Notes: generated from the letters alone by a model not told the origin. A stretch of 34,055 bases of DNA from Corynebacterium urinipleomorphum (GCF_900155535.1 NZ_LT706964.1:217340-251394); one strand, 5' to 3'. Positions 8,447 through 16,423 are shown, numbered from the stretch's first letter. Numbers and translations are program-made.

Positions 8447-9340
8447 ATGGCAAACGATGATGACATGCCCATGATCGACCTCACTCAGACTGAGGGTTAC
8501 TACGTCGACGATTCGGATGAAGACGACCCGACGCTTCTGATGCCGGACGGCACGCCGATCCAGACGTGGCGCGAGAATTACCCGTATGACGAGCGCATGA
8601 CGCGCGACGAGTACGAGAAGGTGAAGCGTGCGCTGCAGATCGAGCTGCTGAAGTGGCAGAACTGGACTAAGGACACGGGGCAGCGCCACATCATCATCTT
8701 TGAGGGGCGCGACGCAGCCGGTAAAGGCGGCACAATCAAGCGCTTCAATGAGCACCTGAACCCGCGTGGTGCGCGCACGGTGGCACTGGAAAAGCCGTCG
8801 CCGCGCGAGTCCACGTCGTGGTACTTCCAGCGCTACATCGAGCACTTCCCAGCGGGCGGCGAGATCGTCTTCTTCGACCGCTCTTGGTACAACCGCTCCG
8901 GCGTGGAGCGCGTGATGGGATTCTGCACCGAATCGCAGCACGCGGAGTTCCTTCGTGAGGTGCCGATGCTGGAGAACATGATCCTCGGCTCCGGCATCTC
9001 GCTGACCAAATTCTGGTTCTCCGTGACGCGGAAGGAGCAGCGCACGCGCTTTGCCATCCGCCAGGTCGACCCGGTGCGCCAGTGGAAGCTGTCGCCGATG
9101 GACCTCGCGTCCTTGGATAAGTGGGATGACTACACCCGCGCCAAGGAAGAGCAGTTCCGTTACACGGACACGGATGAGTCCCCGTGGGTCACCATCAAGT
9201 CCAACGACAAGAAGCGCGCCCGCATCAACGCCATGCGCTACATCCTGTCCAAGTTTGAGTACACGAATAAGGATCACGACGTGGTGGGCGAGCCGGACCC
9301 GTTGATCGTCAAACGCGGCCGCGACCAGATCGGGGACTAG
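8447..9340 (+). CDS. ppk2: Polyphosphate kinase 2 (PPK2 family)
   Basis: 297 residues, a single-domain PPK2. It transfers phosphate between inorganic polyphosphate and nucleoside diphosphates, in corynebacteria mostly toward NTP made from polyP. P-loop-kinase-like motifs are present: Walker A GRDAAGKGG (residues 87-95) and Walker B FFDRSWYNR with Asp144. The following RSGVERVMGF and the lid-region arginines are typical of the family. The N-terminal 40 residues are acidic and variable. Cytoplasmic. It sits directly downstream of the porin genes, as in other corynebacteria, but with its own leaderless promoter and terminator, so it is probably a separate transcription unit. Confidence 0.95.
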   Translation: MANDDDMPMIDLTQTEGYYVDDSDEDDPTLLMPDGTPIQTWRENYPYDERMTRDEYEKVKRALQIELLKWQNWTKDTGQRHIIIFEGRDAAGKGGTIKRFNEHLNPRGARTVALEKPSPRESTSWYFQRYIEHFPAGGEIVFFDRSWYNRSGVERVMGFCTESQHAEFLREVPMLENMILGSGISLTKFWFSVTRKEQRTRFAIRQVDPVRQWKLSPMDLASLDKWDDYTRAKEEQFRYTDTDESPWVTIKSNDKKRARINAMRYILSKFEYTNKDHDVVGEPDPLIVKRGRDQIGD

Positions 9341-9359
9341 TCGCCGCAGTCTGAGAATG

Positions 9360-9393
9360 CGCCTAGGAGCACTTATTTGTTCCTAGGCGTTTT
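9360..9393 (+). terminator. Terminator of ppk2
   Basis: CGCCTAGGA (9360-9368) pairs perfectly with TCCTAGGCG (9381-9389) over a 12-nt loop; TTTT follows. Confidence 0.85.
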
Positions 9394-9502
9394 CACTCTG
9401 CTGCACATACCCAAGCATCTAGCAGTGAGTAACTAACGGTTTAAGTCCCGGACCCGCCATGCGAAATCTCGCGTTGCCGTTGTGCGCCCTACCCCGGGGG
9501 CC

Positions 9503-9508
9503 TAGTGT
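9503..9508 (+). promoter_or_regulatory. -10 hexamer of leaderless echA6-like gene
   Basis: TAGTGT lies 7 nt before GTG 9516, the spacing seen at other leaderless starts in this window. It favours GTG 9516 over the upstream ATG 9459. Confidence 0.5.
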
Positions 9509-9515
9509 CAACACT

Positions 9516-10124
9516 GTGCTTATCAACGTCACCCGCCCTGCCGACGGCATCGTCGAGCTGACCCTCAACCGCGATGAAAAACGCAACGCGCTGAGCGAAG
9601 AACTGCTCGTTGCGCTTGAGCAGGAGCTGGAGCGCGCGCTTATCGACGGCTCCGCTGTCCTCCTCACCGGCGCCGGCACAGCCTTCTCCGCTGGGGCCGA
9701 CCTGACGGCTGGCGATCCCACCGGGATCTACCCGTCGCTCAAGCGCGTGGTGGACGTGATCCGCGGCGCGGAGAAAGCCGTGGTGGCGTACGTGAACGGC
9801 CCCGCGATCGGCGCCGGCGCGATGCTGGCGGGGGCGTGCGATATCCGCGTGGTGGCACCGTCTGCGCGGTTCGCTATTCCGGTGGCCAAGATGGGGGTGA
9901 CCGTGCCACCTAGTCTCGCCGTTGAGCTTGCGGATTTGGTGGGTGGGGCGCGAGCCCGGACGATGCTCATGACTGGTTTGCCCATCAATGCAGTCACGTC
10001 GGTCGAGTGCGGTTTCGCCGCGCTCCGCGGCACGTACGACGATGCTGTCGAAGTAGCCAGGCTTTGTGTGGCGGGAGACCCGGCGACAATCGCGTCGATC
10101 AAGGGTGCTTATTTCAGTGAATAA
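9516..10124 (+). CDS. Enoyl-CoA hydratase/isomerase (crotonase) superfamily protein, EchA6-like and short
   Basis: 202 residues from GTG 9516; ATG 9459 would add 19 residues but leaves the TAGTGT promoter inside the gene. The crotonase fold is clear: ADGIVELTLNRDEKRNALS, the first oxyanion loop GAGTAFSAGADL and the VNGPAIGAGAMLAGACDIRV segment with the second oxyanion Gly. The region that should carry catalytic Glu residues reads FAIPVAKMG, with no Glu, as in mycobacterial EchA6. That protein lacks hydratase activity and carries fatty acyl-CoA toward mycolic acid synthesis. A similar non-catalytic role is inferred. It ends about 40 residues earlier than usual family members; the stop lies at the junction to a foreign adhesin fragment, so loss of the true C-terminus is possible. 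Confidence 0.8.
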   Translation: MLINVTRPADGIVELTLNRDEKRNALSEELLVALEQELERALIDGSAVLLTGAGTAFSAGADLTAGDPTGIYPSLKRVVDVIRGAEKAVVAYVNGPAIGAGAMLAGACDIRVVAPSARFAIPVAKMGVTVPPSLAVELADLVGGARARTMLMTGLPINAVTSVECGFAALRGTYDDAVEVARLCVAGDPATIASIKGAYFSE

Positions 10125-10699
10125 ATGAACCTGAATCCGCGCCCTGCACAGCAAAAACGGACGGCGCACCGGTTGTGACGAAGCTGCGCAGCGGATCCGC
10201 TGGTGGTTTCACGGTGACGAATAACGTCGCGGCGGGTACGACTGAGATCGCTACAGCGAACGCGGAGAACCGCGAGTTGAACTGCACCGTCAGCTGGGAG
10301 TCGAAGTATCAGCCGGCCACGTTAGAGCTGAGTAAGCAGCTTGACGGCACGGCACAGAACCTTTCCGAGATGAACGACCACAAATTCATCATCAACCACA
10401 GGTGCGAGGACTATCAGGGGTGCAACAAGGCGTACCCGGGGCACTTGAGCGGATCCCGCACGTTCACCCGCGGCCAGTCCGCGTCGATCACGGGTTTGCC
10501 GGTGGGAGCGAACTGCACTGTGTGGGAGTCATTCCAGGATGGCGATAAGCCCGTCCTGCCCGGCAAGACACTGATGCTGGGGTGGGGGAGCAATGGTGCT
10601 GCCACAGCAACGGCGTATACGCAGGGAGCAAACGGCGGGGGACAAGCACGTTGCTCAACCCGACGTACCGGTTCAGGGTCAAGTACGACACGACGCAAT
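10121..10699 (+). pseudogene. Broken surface adhesin/pilin, middle fragment (DUF5979-like repeats)
   Basis: The frame is open from 10121 with no start codon, ribosome site or signal peptide, so the 5' part is missing. The readable part (GGFTVTNNVAAGTTEIATAN onward) contains repeats ending in GLPVGANCTVWE, the 'GLP.G..C.V.E' pattern of DUF5979-type immunoglobulin-like domains in actinobacterial cell-wall adhesins. Near 10632-10640 the frame must shift by one within a GGCGGGGG run to continue sensibly (TLLNPTYRFRVKYDTTQ). An IS256-family element then interrupts at 10699/10700; the sequence resumes at 12131. The upstream end abuts the echA6-like stop. A dead gene in my reading; the G-run shift could be a sequencing error. 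Confidence 0.75.
10692..10699. repeat. Target duplication, left, IS256 copy 1
   Basis: GACGCAAT at 10692-10699 is repeated at 12123-12130 on the other side of the element. 8-bp duplications are normal for the IS256 family. Confidence 0.93.
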
Positions 10700-12122
10700 G
10701 GTCAAGTCCCGTGTAGTGGTGTAGCCGTTCGTGCTTTCGGCTCGGTATGAAGTTCGGGGTTTGGTTAGGCGGTTAGCTGGTGCTGCTCACCATGATCGTC
10801 TCCTGTGCGGTGCATGAGGTGTTTGGTCTGTTCGAGTGCGGATAGTGACATGTAGCGTTTCTGCTGGATCCAATCGTCGTGTTGCTCTGCAAGTACCGCA
10901 CCAACAAGCCGGATGATGGATTCACGATTCGGGAAGATACCCACAACATCGGTGCGCCGGCGGATCTCCCGGTTTAACCGTTCTGTGGGATTGTTCGACC
11001 ACACCTTCGTCCAAACTGGTTTCGGGGCGGCGGTAAACGCCAACACCTCATCGAGTGATTCCTCTAAGTACGTTGCTACCTGGGGGAACTTCGGTTCCAA
11101 CAGATCAACGACCTCATGGGCTTGCCCCCAGGTGGATGCCGCGTCAGGTTGCTGGAAGATCGTCTGGAACATCGCTGAGACCATCGGCCACTGTGTTTTC
11201 GGGACCTGCTCGTAGAGGTTCTTAGCGAAATGGGTGCGGCACCGCTGCCACGACGCATCAGGCAGCACCTCAGCAATGGCGTGCTGGATGCCTTCGTGAG
11301 CGTCACTGGTGATCAGGAAGACACCGCGAAGTCCGCGGGCTTTTAAGTCTTGGAAGAAGCCTTTCCACGATGCGTTGGATTCCGCGGTGGCGACGTGCAT
11401 GCCGAGCATTTCGCGGTAGCCGTCGGCGTTGACCCCGGTGGCCAACAGCACGCAGCATTTGACCACCCGGCCGCCTTCACGCACCTTGATCGTCAGCGCA
11501 TCGCACGACAGGTAGGCGTACCCACCGGGATCGAGTGGACGGTTTTTGAAATCGGCGACCATCTCGTCGAGTTCTTCCGACATCCGTGAGACTTGCGATT
11601 TCGACATGTTGGAAATGCCAAGTGTTGCCACCAGATCGTTCATTCTGCGGGTGGAGACCCCTTTGAGATAGCACGTCGCGATCACGGTCGATAAGGCCCG
11701 TTCGGCCCGTGAGCGTCGCTCGAGCAGCCAGTCTGGGAAGAAAGCGCCGTGGCGTAGCTTCGGCACTGCCACATCGATCGTGCCGACGCGGGTGTCCAGA
11801 TCGCGGTGGCGGTACCCGTTGCGGTGGTTGACCCGCTCGGTGGAAGCAACACCGTACTCGGCGCCGCAGACGGTGTCGGCCTGGGCGGAGAGGATCTGGT
11901 TGATAAACCCTTGCAGCATCTGCCGCATTAGATCTGGCGACGCTTGGGCGAGCAGATCGTCCAGATAGGTTGTCGGGTCGATAGAATGCGGAGCAGCGGT
12001 CATCGTCATGTGCCTTTCGGTGAGATGTGGTAGTTGAGTCGAAAGGTTACTGACGGTGGCCGCCCCACTATTTTCAAGGGCCCACCATCAGCAAGCGTTA
12101 CACCACACTAAGGGACGCAACC
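10700..12122. mobile_element. IS256-family insertion sequence, copy 1 (1423 bp)
   Basis: Ends were placed by comparing with the second copy (28191-29613) and by the 8-bp direct repeats GACGCAAT on both sides. The imperfect terminal inverted repeats begin GGTCAAGTCCCG on the left and, read inward, GGTTGCGTCCCT on the right. The two copies appear identical wherever compared, so at least one transposed recently. It interrupts the adhesin pseudogene. One transposase gene, on the minus strand. Confidence 0.93.
10765..12009 (-). CDS. IS256-family (Mutator-type) transposase
   Basis: 414 residues, full length for the family. A DDE transposase: the catalytic core includes YLSCDALTIKVREGG (first Asp), an ITSDAHEGI segment (second Asp) and the C-terminal NNPTERLNREIRRRTDVVGI block characteristic of Mutator-like transposases, which carries the Glu. 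It starts at ATG 12009, preceded by an AAAGGCAC ribosome site. It looks intact and is identical to the product at 28256-29500. Confidence 0.97.
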   Translation of the reverse strand: MTMTAAPHSIDPTTYLDDLLAQASPDLMRQMLQGFINQILSAQADTVCGAEYGVASTERVNHRNGYRHRDLDTRVGTIDVAVPKLRHGAFFPDWLLERRSRAERALSTVIATCYLKGVSTRRMNDLVATLGISNMSKSQVSRMSEELDEMVADFKNRPLDPGGYAYLSCDALTIKVREGGRVVKCCVLLATGVNADGYREMLGMHVATAESNASWKGFFQDLKARGLRGVFLITSDAHEGIQHAIAEVLPDASWQRCRTHFAKNLYEQVPKTQWPMVSAMFQTIFQQPDAASTWGQAHEVVDLLEPKFPQVATYLEESLDEVLAFTAAPKPVWTKVWSNNPTERLNREIRRRTDVVGIFPNRESIIRLVGAVLAEQHDDWIQQKRYMSLSALEQTKHLMHRTGDDHGEQHQLTA

Positions 12123-12130
12123 GACGCAAT

Positions 12131-12407
12131 TCGACGTGGAGAAGCAACTGCGACTTGCTCCCCGCAAAGATGCGAGCGGAAAGACCGTGATGGACGGGGT
12201 GCACCAGATGCGGGTGGTAGCACCAACGGAAGGACACCGGGTGGGGGCTCTGACAACGGTGCACCGGACACCGGCGGCGGCAAACGTAGCCGTGACCTCG
12301 CTTCGACGGGTGCGGCCGTGATCGGCGTGACAATCCTTGGAGCCCTGTTCATTCTTCTCGGGTTCCTGTTAAGGCGTCGGCGGGATGATGAGGACGACAA
12401 CGGGTAG
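12131..12407 (+). pseudogene. Broken surface adhesin/pilin, C-terminal fragment with LASTG sorting signal
   Basis: This is the continuation of the fragment ending at 10699. Removing the IS and one target repeat joins TTQ to FDVEKQL in frame. Further on another frame encodes a Gly/Ser/Asn-rich linker, the sorting motif LASTG (codons 12297-12311), a hydrophobic segment (AAVIGVTILGALFILLGFLL) and the tail RRRRDDEDDNG before TAG 12405-12407. So a second shift is needed between about 12160 and 12220. LAxTG motifs occur in SpaB-type base pilins of corynebacteria. It overlaps the start of the sortase gene downstream. Confidence 0.75.
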
Positions 12408-13182
12408 GACGAATAGAACCAGTGTGGGTAGCGTGAGATGGCATCACAGGGCAGACGCAGTGGCCGCGCTGGATAGTGAGGCCAAAGCTGAGCAACTCCG
12501 CCGCGCCCACGAGTACAACGACAGGTTGTTGGCGAAAGGCCCACACGCACGCCCTCCTGTGGAGGGGGATCCGGGCTTTGACGATTACATGAGTCAGCTC
12601 ACGCTCCCGGAGCAGTACCGCATCATGGCGCGCATCCGTGTGCCGGCGATCAACGTCGACTTGCCCGTTTATCACACCACACAGCCGAAGGTGCTTTACG
12701 ACGGCGCCGGCCACATGTACGGCTCCACCCTGCCCGTTGGCGGGCTGGGCACTAATTCCGTTATTTCTTCCCATACCGGAATGGTCAACGCCGCGATGTT
12801 CGACCAACTGCCCATGCTCAAAGAGGGCGATGACATCTATATAGAGGTCATGGGTGAGGTGCCCCGGTACAAGATGACGTCCCGCGAGGTGGTCAAACCC
12901 GACCGCTACGACGCGGTGACGTATGAGCCCGAACTAGACCAGGTCACGTTGATCACGTGCACGTCGTACGGCCTGAACACCGATCGGTTGCTCGTCCATG
13001 CTGTCCGCGTCCCTTTGGACCCGAATGAGGAGATCCCGGATGCCGGCATCGGTTGGTCGTGGTGGATGATCGCCGTCGTGCTGATCGTCCTTCTCGTTCT
13101 CCTGCTGATTTTGTGGAAGCGTTACCGCGATCGCAAGCTACGCCGTCAGCGTGAACGCGAAGCGCAAAGCCGCTCTGTCTGA
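12385..13182 (+). CDS. Class C (pilin-polymerising) sortase, N-terminally shortened
   Basis: 265 residues. The catalytic triad is intact: His130 in SSHTGM, Cys192 in LITCTSYG and Arg201 in NTDRLLVH. A C-terminal membrane segment (WSWWMIAVVLIVLLVLLLIL) and basic tail are present. The two other class C sortases in this window start with a membrane segment ending LYPVVAT.WNN; here the equivalent part is replaced by MMRTTTGRTNRTSVGS and the match begins only at RWHHRADAV. No good ribosome site precedes ATG 12385, which overlaps the end of the adhesin fragment. The lid motif DPW/DAW of the others is DDY. Probably a remnant of an older pilus cluster; it may still be anchored through its C-terminus. 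Confidence 0.8.
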   Translation: MMRTTTGRTNRTSVGSVRWHHRADAVAALDSEAKAEQLRRAHEYNDRLLAKGPHARPPVEGDPGFDDYMSQLTLPEQYRIMARIRVPAINVDLPVYHTTQPKVLYDGAGHMYGSTLPVGGLGTNSVISSHTGMVNAAMFDQLPMLKEGDDIYIEVMGEVPRYKMTSREVVKPDRYDAVTYEPELDQVTLITCTSYGLNTDRLLVHAVRVPLDPNEEIPDAGIGWSWWMIAVVLIVLLVLLLILWKRYRDRKLRRQREREAQSRSV

Positions 13183-13232
13183 GAGCCGTGCTGCGCCCGA
13201 TGTGGGGTGAAAACCCCGTGAAAACTCCACTG

Positions 13233-13259
13233 ATGAAAAAATTTCCAGAATTTCTTCAT
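13233..13259 (+). other. AT-rich inverted repeat after the sortase gene
   Basis: ATGAAAAAATT (13233-13243) and AATTTCTTCAT (13249-13259) pair with one mismatch across 5 nt. The surrounding 13195-13375 is AT-rich and holds no convincing gene. It may be a weak terminator or a leftover of an older element. Confidence 0.35.
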
Positions 13260-13375
13260 GCCAATGAAGATTCGAGAATCATCGTTTAAATGACCGATCT
13301 GACAGGCGCTGAACAGCGAAGAAGCAGCTTGAGTTCCGCATTCGAATTTAAACGTAACATTTTCGCAGGGCGGGA

Positions 13376-15100
13376 TCATGCGGTGATTGCGCCACCGTTG
13401 AATAGTTCTTCTAGTTTTTCACGGGGTGTGGCTCCGTGAAACTTGACGATGGGGGTGTCGTTGAGTTCGTTTTGGACCCAGGCGACTTCCTCGGCGCTGA
13501 CAAGGGCGAAGTCGGTTCCTTTCGGGAAGAACCGGCGCCGGATTTCCCCGTTGGTGTTCTCGTTGGTGGGCCGCTGCCACGGTGAGTGCGGGTCGCAGAA
13601 ATAGACCTTGCACCCATCAGCGATCGACACCGTGGCAGTCAGCGCCATTTCTGATCCTTGGTCCCACGTGATGGTCTTTAACTGTTCGGCGTTGAGGTCT
13701 TTGACCATGCGTTGCAGCGTTCCGACCACGGTGGCCGATGAGTGCTCGTCAGGCAAATGCCCCAGCAGGGTATACCGGCTGGAGCGTTCAATCAGGGTGA
13801 TCAACGCACTTTTACCTCCTTTGCCGATGACGAGGTCTCCCTCCCAGTGCCCGGGGATAGCCCGGTCGTCGACTTCTGGTGGCCGGGTGGTGATTTCTGC
13901 ACCTGTGATCCACGACCGGCTGTTGGTGGCAAGACCTGCTGTACGCGACCGTGGGGTGCGTTTCGTGCCGCCTTTGATCAGTACTTGCTGGGTCTTCATG
14001 ATCGATTCCAGCTCCGCGCGAAGGCTGCCTTTGCCTTGGATGTAGAGCGCGGAGTAGATCGCTTCGTGGGATAGCTGCATGGTTTCATCATCGGCGAAAA
14101 CCCGCTCCAGATGGCAGCTGATGCGCTTTGGTGACCATTTGCGTGCAACACCTGCGACAACGACTTTCCGCAACCGGTAGTTCGTGTCGATGCGGCGTGG
14201 TTTCGGCCTGGCCATCCGTCGTGTTGTGCGTTCACCGGCGACTTCGGCGTTATAGGTGTGCACCACCGTCCCGGCCGGGTTGATGACCTCCCACCCGTTA
14301 CGGCGGATTTCTCTGGCAACCACGCTATGGTGCCGGCCGATAGATGAAGCGATCGCCCTAGCCGATAAGCCTTGGGCGCACCCGGCATGGATCTGGGCCC
14401 GGTCAGAGACGGTCAACCGTTTGCCCACCCCCACACGCATACCGTCGATGTCAGTTGGTGTAGCCGCCGTAGACACCGCGGCGGTGGATAAAGGTGCTGG
14501 CATGACACTATCTTTGCGCCACTGGTACACCGTCGATCTGCTGACCCCCAACCAGTCGGCAACCGCAGCCACCGGCACACCGTCAGCGAACATCTCCTCG
14601 GCGACTCGGCGGTTGTGTTTCCACTGCTTTGCAGTACCGCGGTCACTCGTTATCCCTGCTTTACGCATCCAGCTGTACACAGTCTTAGGTGCTACACCGA
14701 GACTTTCCGCAATCCGGTATGCGGACTGACCATCTAGCACGCAGGCAACGGCAGCTTGTTTATCCTCATCAGAAATGACTGTGCGCGCGGGTGCTTTTCC
14801 AGGCACGACCACGCCTTGTTCGATGAGCCAAGACCGCACAGACGATACGGGCAAGCCCACCCTACGAGCAGCGTGTGACACCGACGCGCCTTGTCGCACC
14901 AAGCCAGATGCTTGCTCAAATCGGTCCTGTCGGCTCTGTCTTCTGACTGTCGATGGACCGGCTACACCCGCTTTGTGCATCCAGCTGTAGACAGTTTTTG
15001 GCACCACCCCAAAATCCTCAGCAACCAAATAAGGGGACTCGCCAGCAGCAACACGGGCAACCGCCGCCTGACGAATTTCCTCCGGCACCCAACCAGTCAC
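13376..15100 (-). CDS. IS30-family transposase with repeated N-terminal helix-turn-helix modules
   Basis: 574 residues from GTG 15100, chosen because AGAGGTGG lies 7 nt upstream; GTG 15136 would add 12 residues. The N-terminal 200 residues hold several copies of one helix-turn-helix module (for example VAEDFGVVPKTVYSWMHKAG, then IAESLGVAPKTVYSWMRKAG, then VADWLGVSRSTVYQWRKD). Then comes the IS30 HTH (LSARAIASSIGRHHSVVARE) and the DDE integrase core: WEGDLVIGKGGKSALITL (first Asp), TWDQGSEMA (second Asp), NENTNGEIRRRFFPKG (Glu region). It looks intact. The IS30 family usually has about 330-400 residues, so the extra HTH array is the unusual part. Confidence 0.9.
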   Translation of the reverse strand: MTGWVPEEIRQAAVARVAAGESPYLVAEDFGVVPKTVYSWMHKAGVAGPSTVRRQSRQDRFEQASGLVRQGASVSHAARRVGLPVSSVRSWLIEQGVVVPGKAPARTVISDEDKQAAVACVLDGQSAYRIAESLGVAPKTVYSWMRKAGITSDRGTAKQWKHNRRVAEEMFADGVPVAAVADWLGVSRSTVYQWRKDSVMPAPLSTAAVSTAATPTDIDGMRVGVGKRLTVSDRAQIHAGCAQGLSARAIASSIGRHHSVVAREIRRNGWEVINPAGTVVHTYNAEVAGERTTRRMARPKPRRIDTNYRLRKVVVAGVARKWSPKRISCHLERVFADDETMQLSHEAIYSALYIQGKGSLRAELESIMKTQQVLIKGGTKRTPRSRTAGLATNSRSWITGAEITTRPPEVDDRAIPGHWEGDLVIGKGGKSALITLIERSSRYTLLGHLPDEHSSATVVGTLQRMVKDLNAEQLKTITWDQGSEMALTATVSIADGCKVYFCDPHSPWQRPTNENTNGEIRRRFFPKGTDFALVSAEEVAWVQNELNDTPIVKFHGATPREKLEELFNGGAITA

Positions 15101-15136
15101 AACGCAACCACCTCTCGATCGAGATGGCGCATTCAC
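13376..15136. mobile_element. IS30-family element, ends not resolved
   Basis: The transposase defines the element. I looked for terminal inverted repeats in about 13300-13376 and 15137-15240 and found no convincing pair, so true ends lie outside or near these limits. Confidence 0.6.
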
Positions 15137-15193
15137 CCATTGACAGTCCCCAGGGCGTTCTTAGCTCCGAATTCGCGGATGTTACCGGTGTGA

Positions 15194-15223
15194 TTGTTGT
15201 GATCGTAAAGTTCGTGGTATACG
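15194..15223 (+). promoter_or_regulatory. Candidate promoter of the 15334 surface protein gene
   Basis: TTGTTG (15194-15199), 18 nt, TATACG (15218-15223). It would give a leader of about 100 nt with an AATAGGAGAG ribosome site before ATG 15334. Confidence 0.45.
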
Positions 15224-15333
15224 CTGTGCCTTAACCCAGTAAGTACGGGTCTAGGCCTGTCGTCTGACCGTCGGTCCGGCACCCTGCTTTGGGATCTGCT
15301 TCTTTTCCCAACTTCAATAGGAGAGATTGATTC

Positions 15334-16299
15334 ATGAAGCGCTTCAACAAGACCGCCGTCGCTCTCGCGACCGCTGGTGCAATGACCCTGGCTATCGTTC
15401 CGAACGCAGTTGCGGAGGACGGAGTGGTTACCGACACCAATCAGGCTCCGGTCCCGGGAGCTCCGTCTTTCGGCCCGGGCGGTTTCGAGAACCCCGGTAA
15501 CCCGTCTATCGACGAGGCGAGTGCGGGCGACGAGGCTGATACCATCGTGAATGGCACGCCTGTGGCAGACCCGACCCTGCCGCCGCGCCCGGTGAAGCTT
15601 GGCGACGATGAGCCGATCGAAGAAAGCCAGGATGCCTTCCAGCCCATCCCGGTCACTCTCAACAAGGGTGACCAGATTGTGGACTTTGCTGGCAATGTGC
15701 AGCACACCGCACAGGCCGACGGCGAGTATGCAACCCTCGAGCCGGGTGACCGCGTCATCCGCAACGGTAAAGAGGTTACGAACGAGGTTCTCGGTTCCAA
15801 GGACGATAACGCTCCTCGCCCGGTGACCCTCAAGTGGGGCGACGTCATCGTGGACAGGGACGGCCGTATCGTCTGGTCCGCTAAGGCTAACGGTGAGAAC
15901 GCCGTGCTGCAGGACGGCGACAAGGTCGTCCCGGCCGGTCGTATCGCTGCTGGCGTCCTGGGTACCCTCGCGGCTGTGACTCTCGGTGGGGTTCTTTACA
16001 ACGTTGTGAAGAACTCCAAGGGTGAGCCGGTTCTGGTTCCGGCTGAGCGCGCTGACCAGACCCCGACCGCCGAGGACGAGGCTAAGACCAAGGAGCTCGT
16101 CGAGAACAACGCAGAGGAGCTCGCCGCTCAGGCTGCTGCTCAGAACGGTGGCGCTGACGCACGCACCCCAGACAACGCTGACCGTGGTGTCGGCGCTGCA
16201 ACCGGTAACAACTCCATCGCTAAGGGCCTCGTTGGTCTGCTGATCGCCTCCATCATGGGTGCAGCTGCCTTCGCATTCGGCCGTCGTCGTCTGGTCTAA
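15334..16299 (+). CDS. Secreted or membrane-anchored protein with internal duplication, function unknown
   Basis: 321 residues; ATG 15334 follows AATAGGAGAG. A Sec signal peptide is clear (residues 1-27, ending NAVAE). A Pro-rich stretch follows, then two related modules of about 42 residues, beginning PVTLNKGD (106-147) and PVTLKWGD (163-203). Both follow the pattern GD.IVD..G.......A.GE.A.L..GD.V...G. A hydrophobic stretch at 204-225 and an Ala/Glu-rich segment lead to a C-terminal membrane segment with tail GRRRLV. There is no LPxTG-like motif before that segment, so it is probably a membrane-anchored surface protein rather than sortase-anchored. I do not recognise the family. It lies beside sortase genes and marR. 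Confidence 0.85.
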   Translation: MKRFNKTAVALATAGAMTLAIVPNAVAEDGVVTDTNQAPVPGAPSFGPGGFENPGNPSIDEASAGDEADTIVNGTPVADPTLPPRPVKLGDDEPIEESQDAFQPIPVTLNKGDQIVDFAGNVQHTAQADGEYATLEPGDRVIRNGKEVTNEVLGSKDDNAPRPVTLKWGDVIVDRDGRIVWSAKANGENAVLQDGDKVVPAGRIAAGVLGTLAAVTLGGVLYNVVKNSKGEPVLVPAERADQTPTAEDEAKTKELVENNAEELAAQAAAQNGGADARTPDNADRGVGAATGNNSIAKGLVGLLIASIMGAAAFAFGRRRLV

Positions 16300-16355
16300 A
16301 CCACAGCTGGTTTAACCACGACACATCCCTACGTAGCCCCGTTTTAGGGCGGGGT
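16298..16355 (+). terminator. Terminator region of the 15334 gene
   Basis: AAACCA (16298-16303), loop CAGC, TGGTTT (16308-16313) overlaps the stop codon. A second hairpin, GCCCCG (16336-16341) with CGGGGT (16350-16355), follows. Neither has a long T-run, so efficiency is uncertain. Confidence 0.45.
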
Positions 16356-16366
16356 GGGGATGAAAC

Positions 16367-16406
16367 AAGGGCTCGTCGATAAGCATCATGCTTACGGCGG
16401 GCCCTT
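16367..16406 (-). terminator. Structured terminator of marR containing 3'-flank motif, copy 2
   Basis: A 9-bp outer stem (16367-16375 with 16398-16406, one G-T pair) encloses an inner hairpin TAAGCA/TGCTTA. Read on the minus strand it contains TAAGCATGATGCTTATCGAC, the same motif as after groEL. On the minus strand the stem is followed by GTTTCATC. It lies between convergent genes. Confidence 0.6.
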
Positions 16407-16423
16407 CTCGCGTGCCTGGGCGG

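Noticed and set aside
8087..9277. A 396-codon open frame antisense to ppk2
   Set aside because: It runs across the terminator of the porin module and the ppk2 coding region; ppk2 is certain.
6124..9498. GGGGGTA/TACCCC strings near 6127, 7576, 8364 and 9489
   Set aside because: They are short and expected in GC-rich intergenic DNA; spacing to genes is not consistent.
13146..13379. A 77-codon open frame on the minus strand between sortase and IS30
   Set aside because: It overlaps the sortase end and the IS30 gene end and has no ribosome site or family features.
13353..15190. Possible IS30 terminal repeats GTAACATTTTCGC (left) and GTAACATCCGCG (right, read inward)
   Set aside because: The match needs a gap and stops after about 12 bases; not enough to define the ends.
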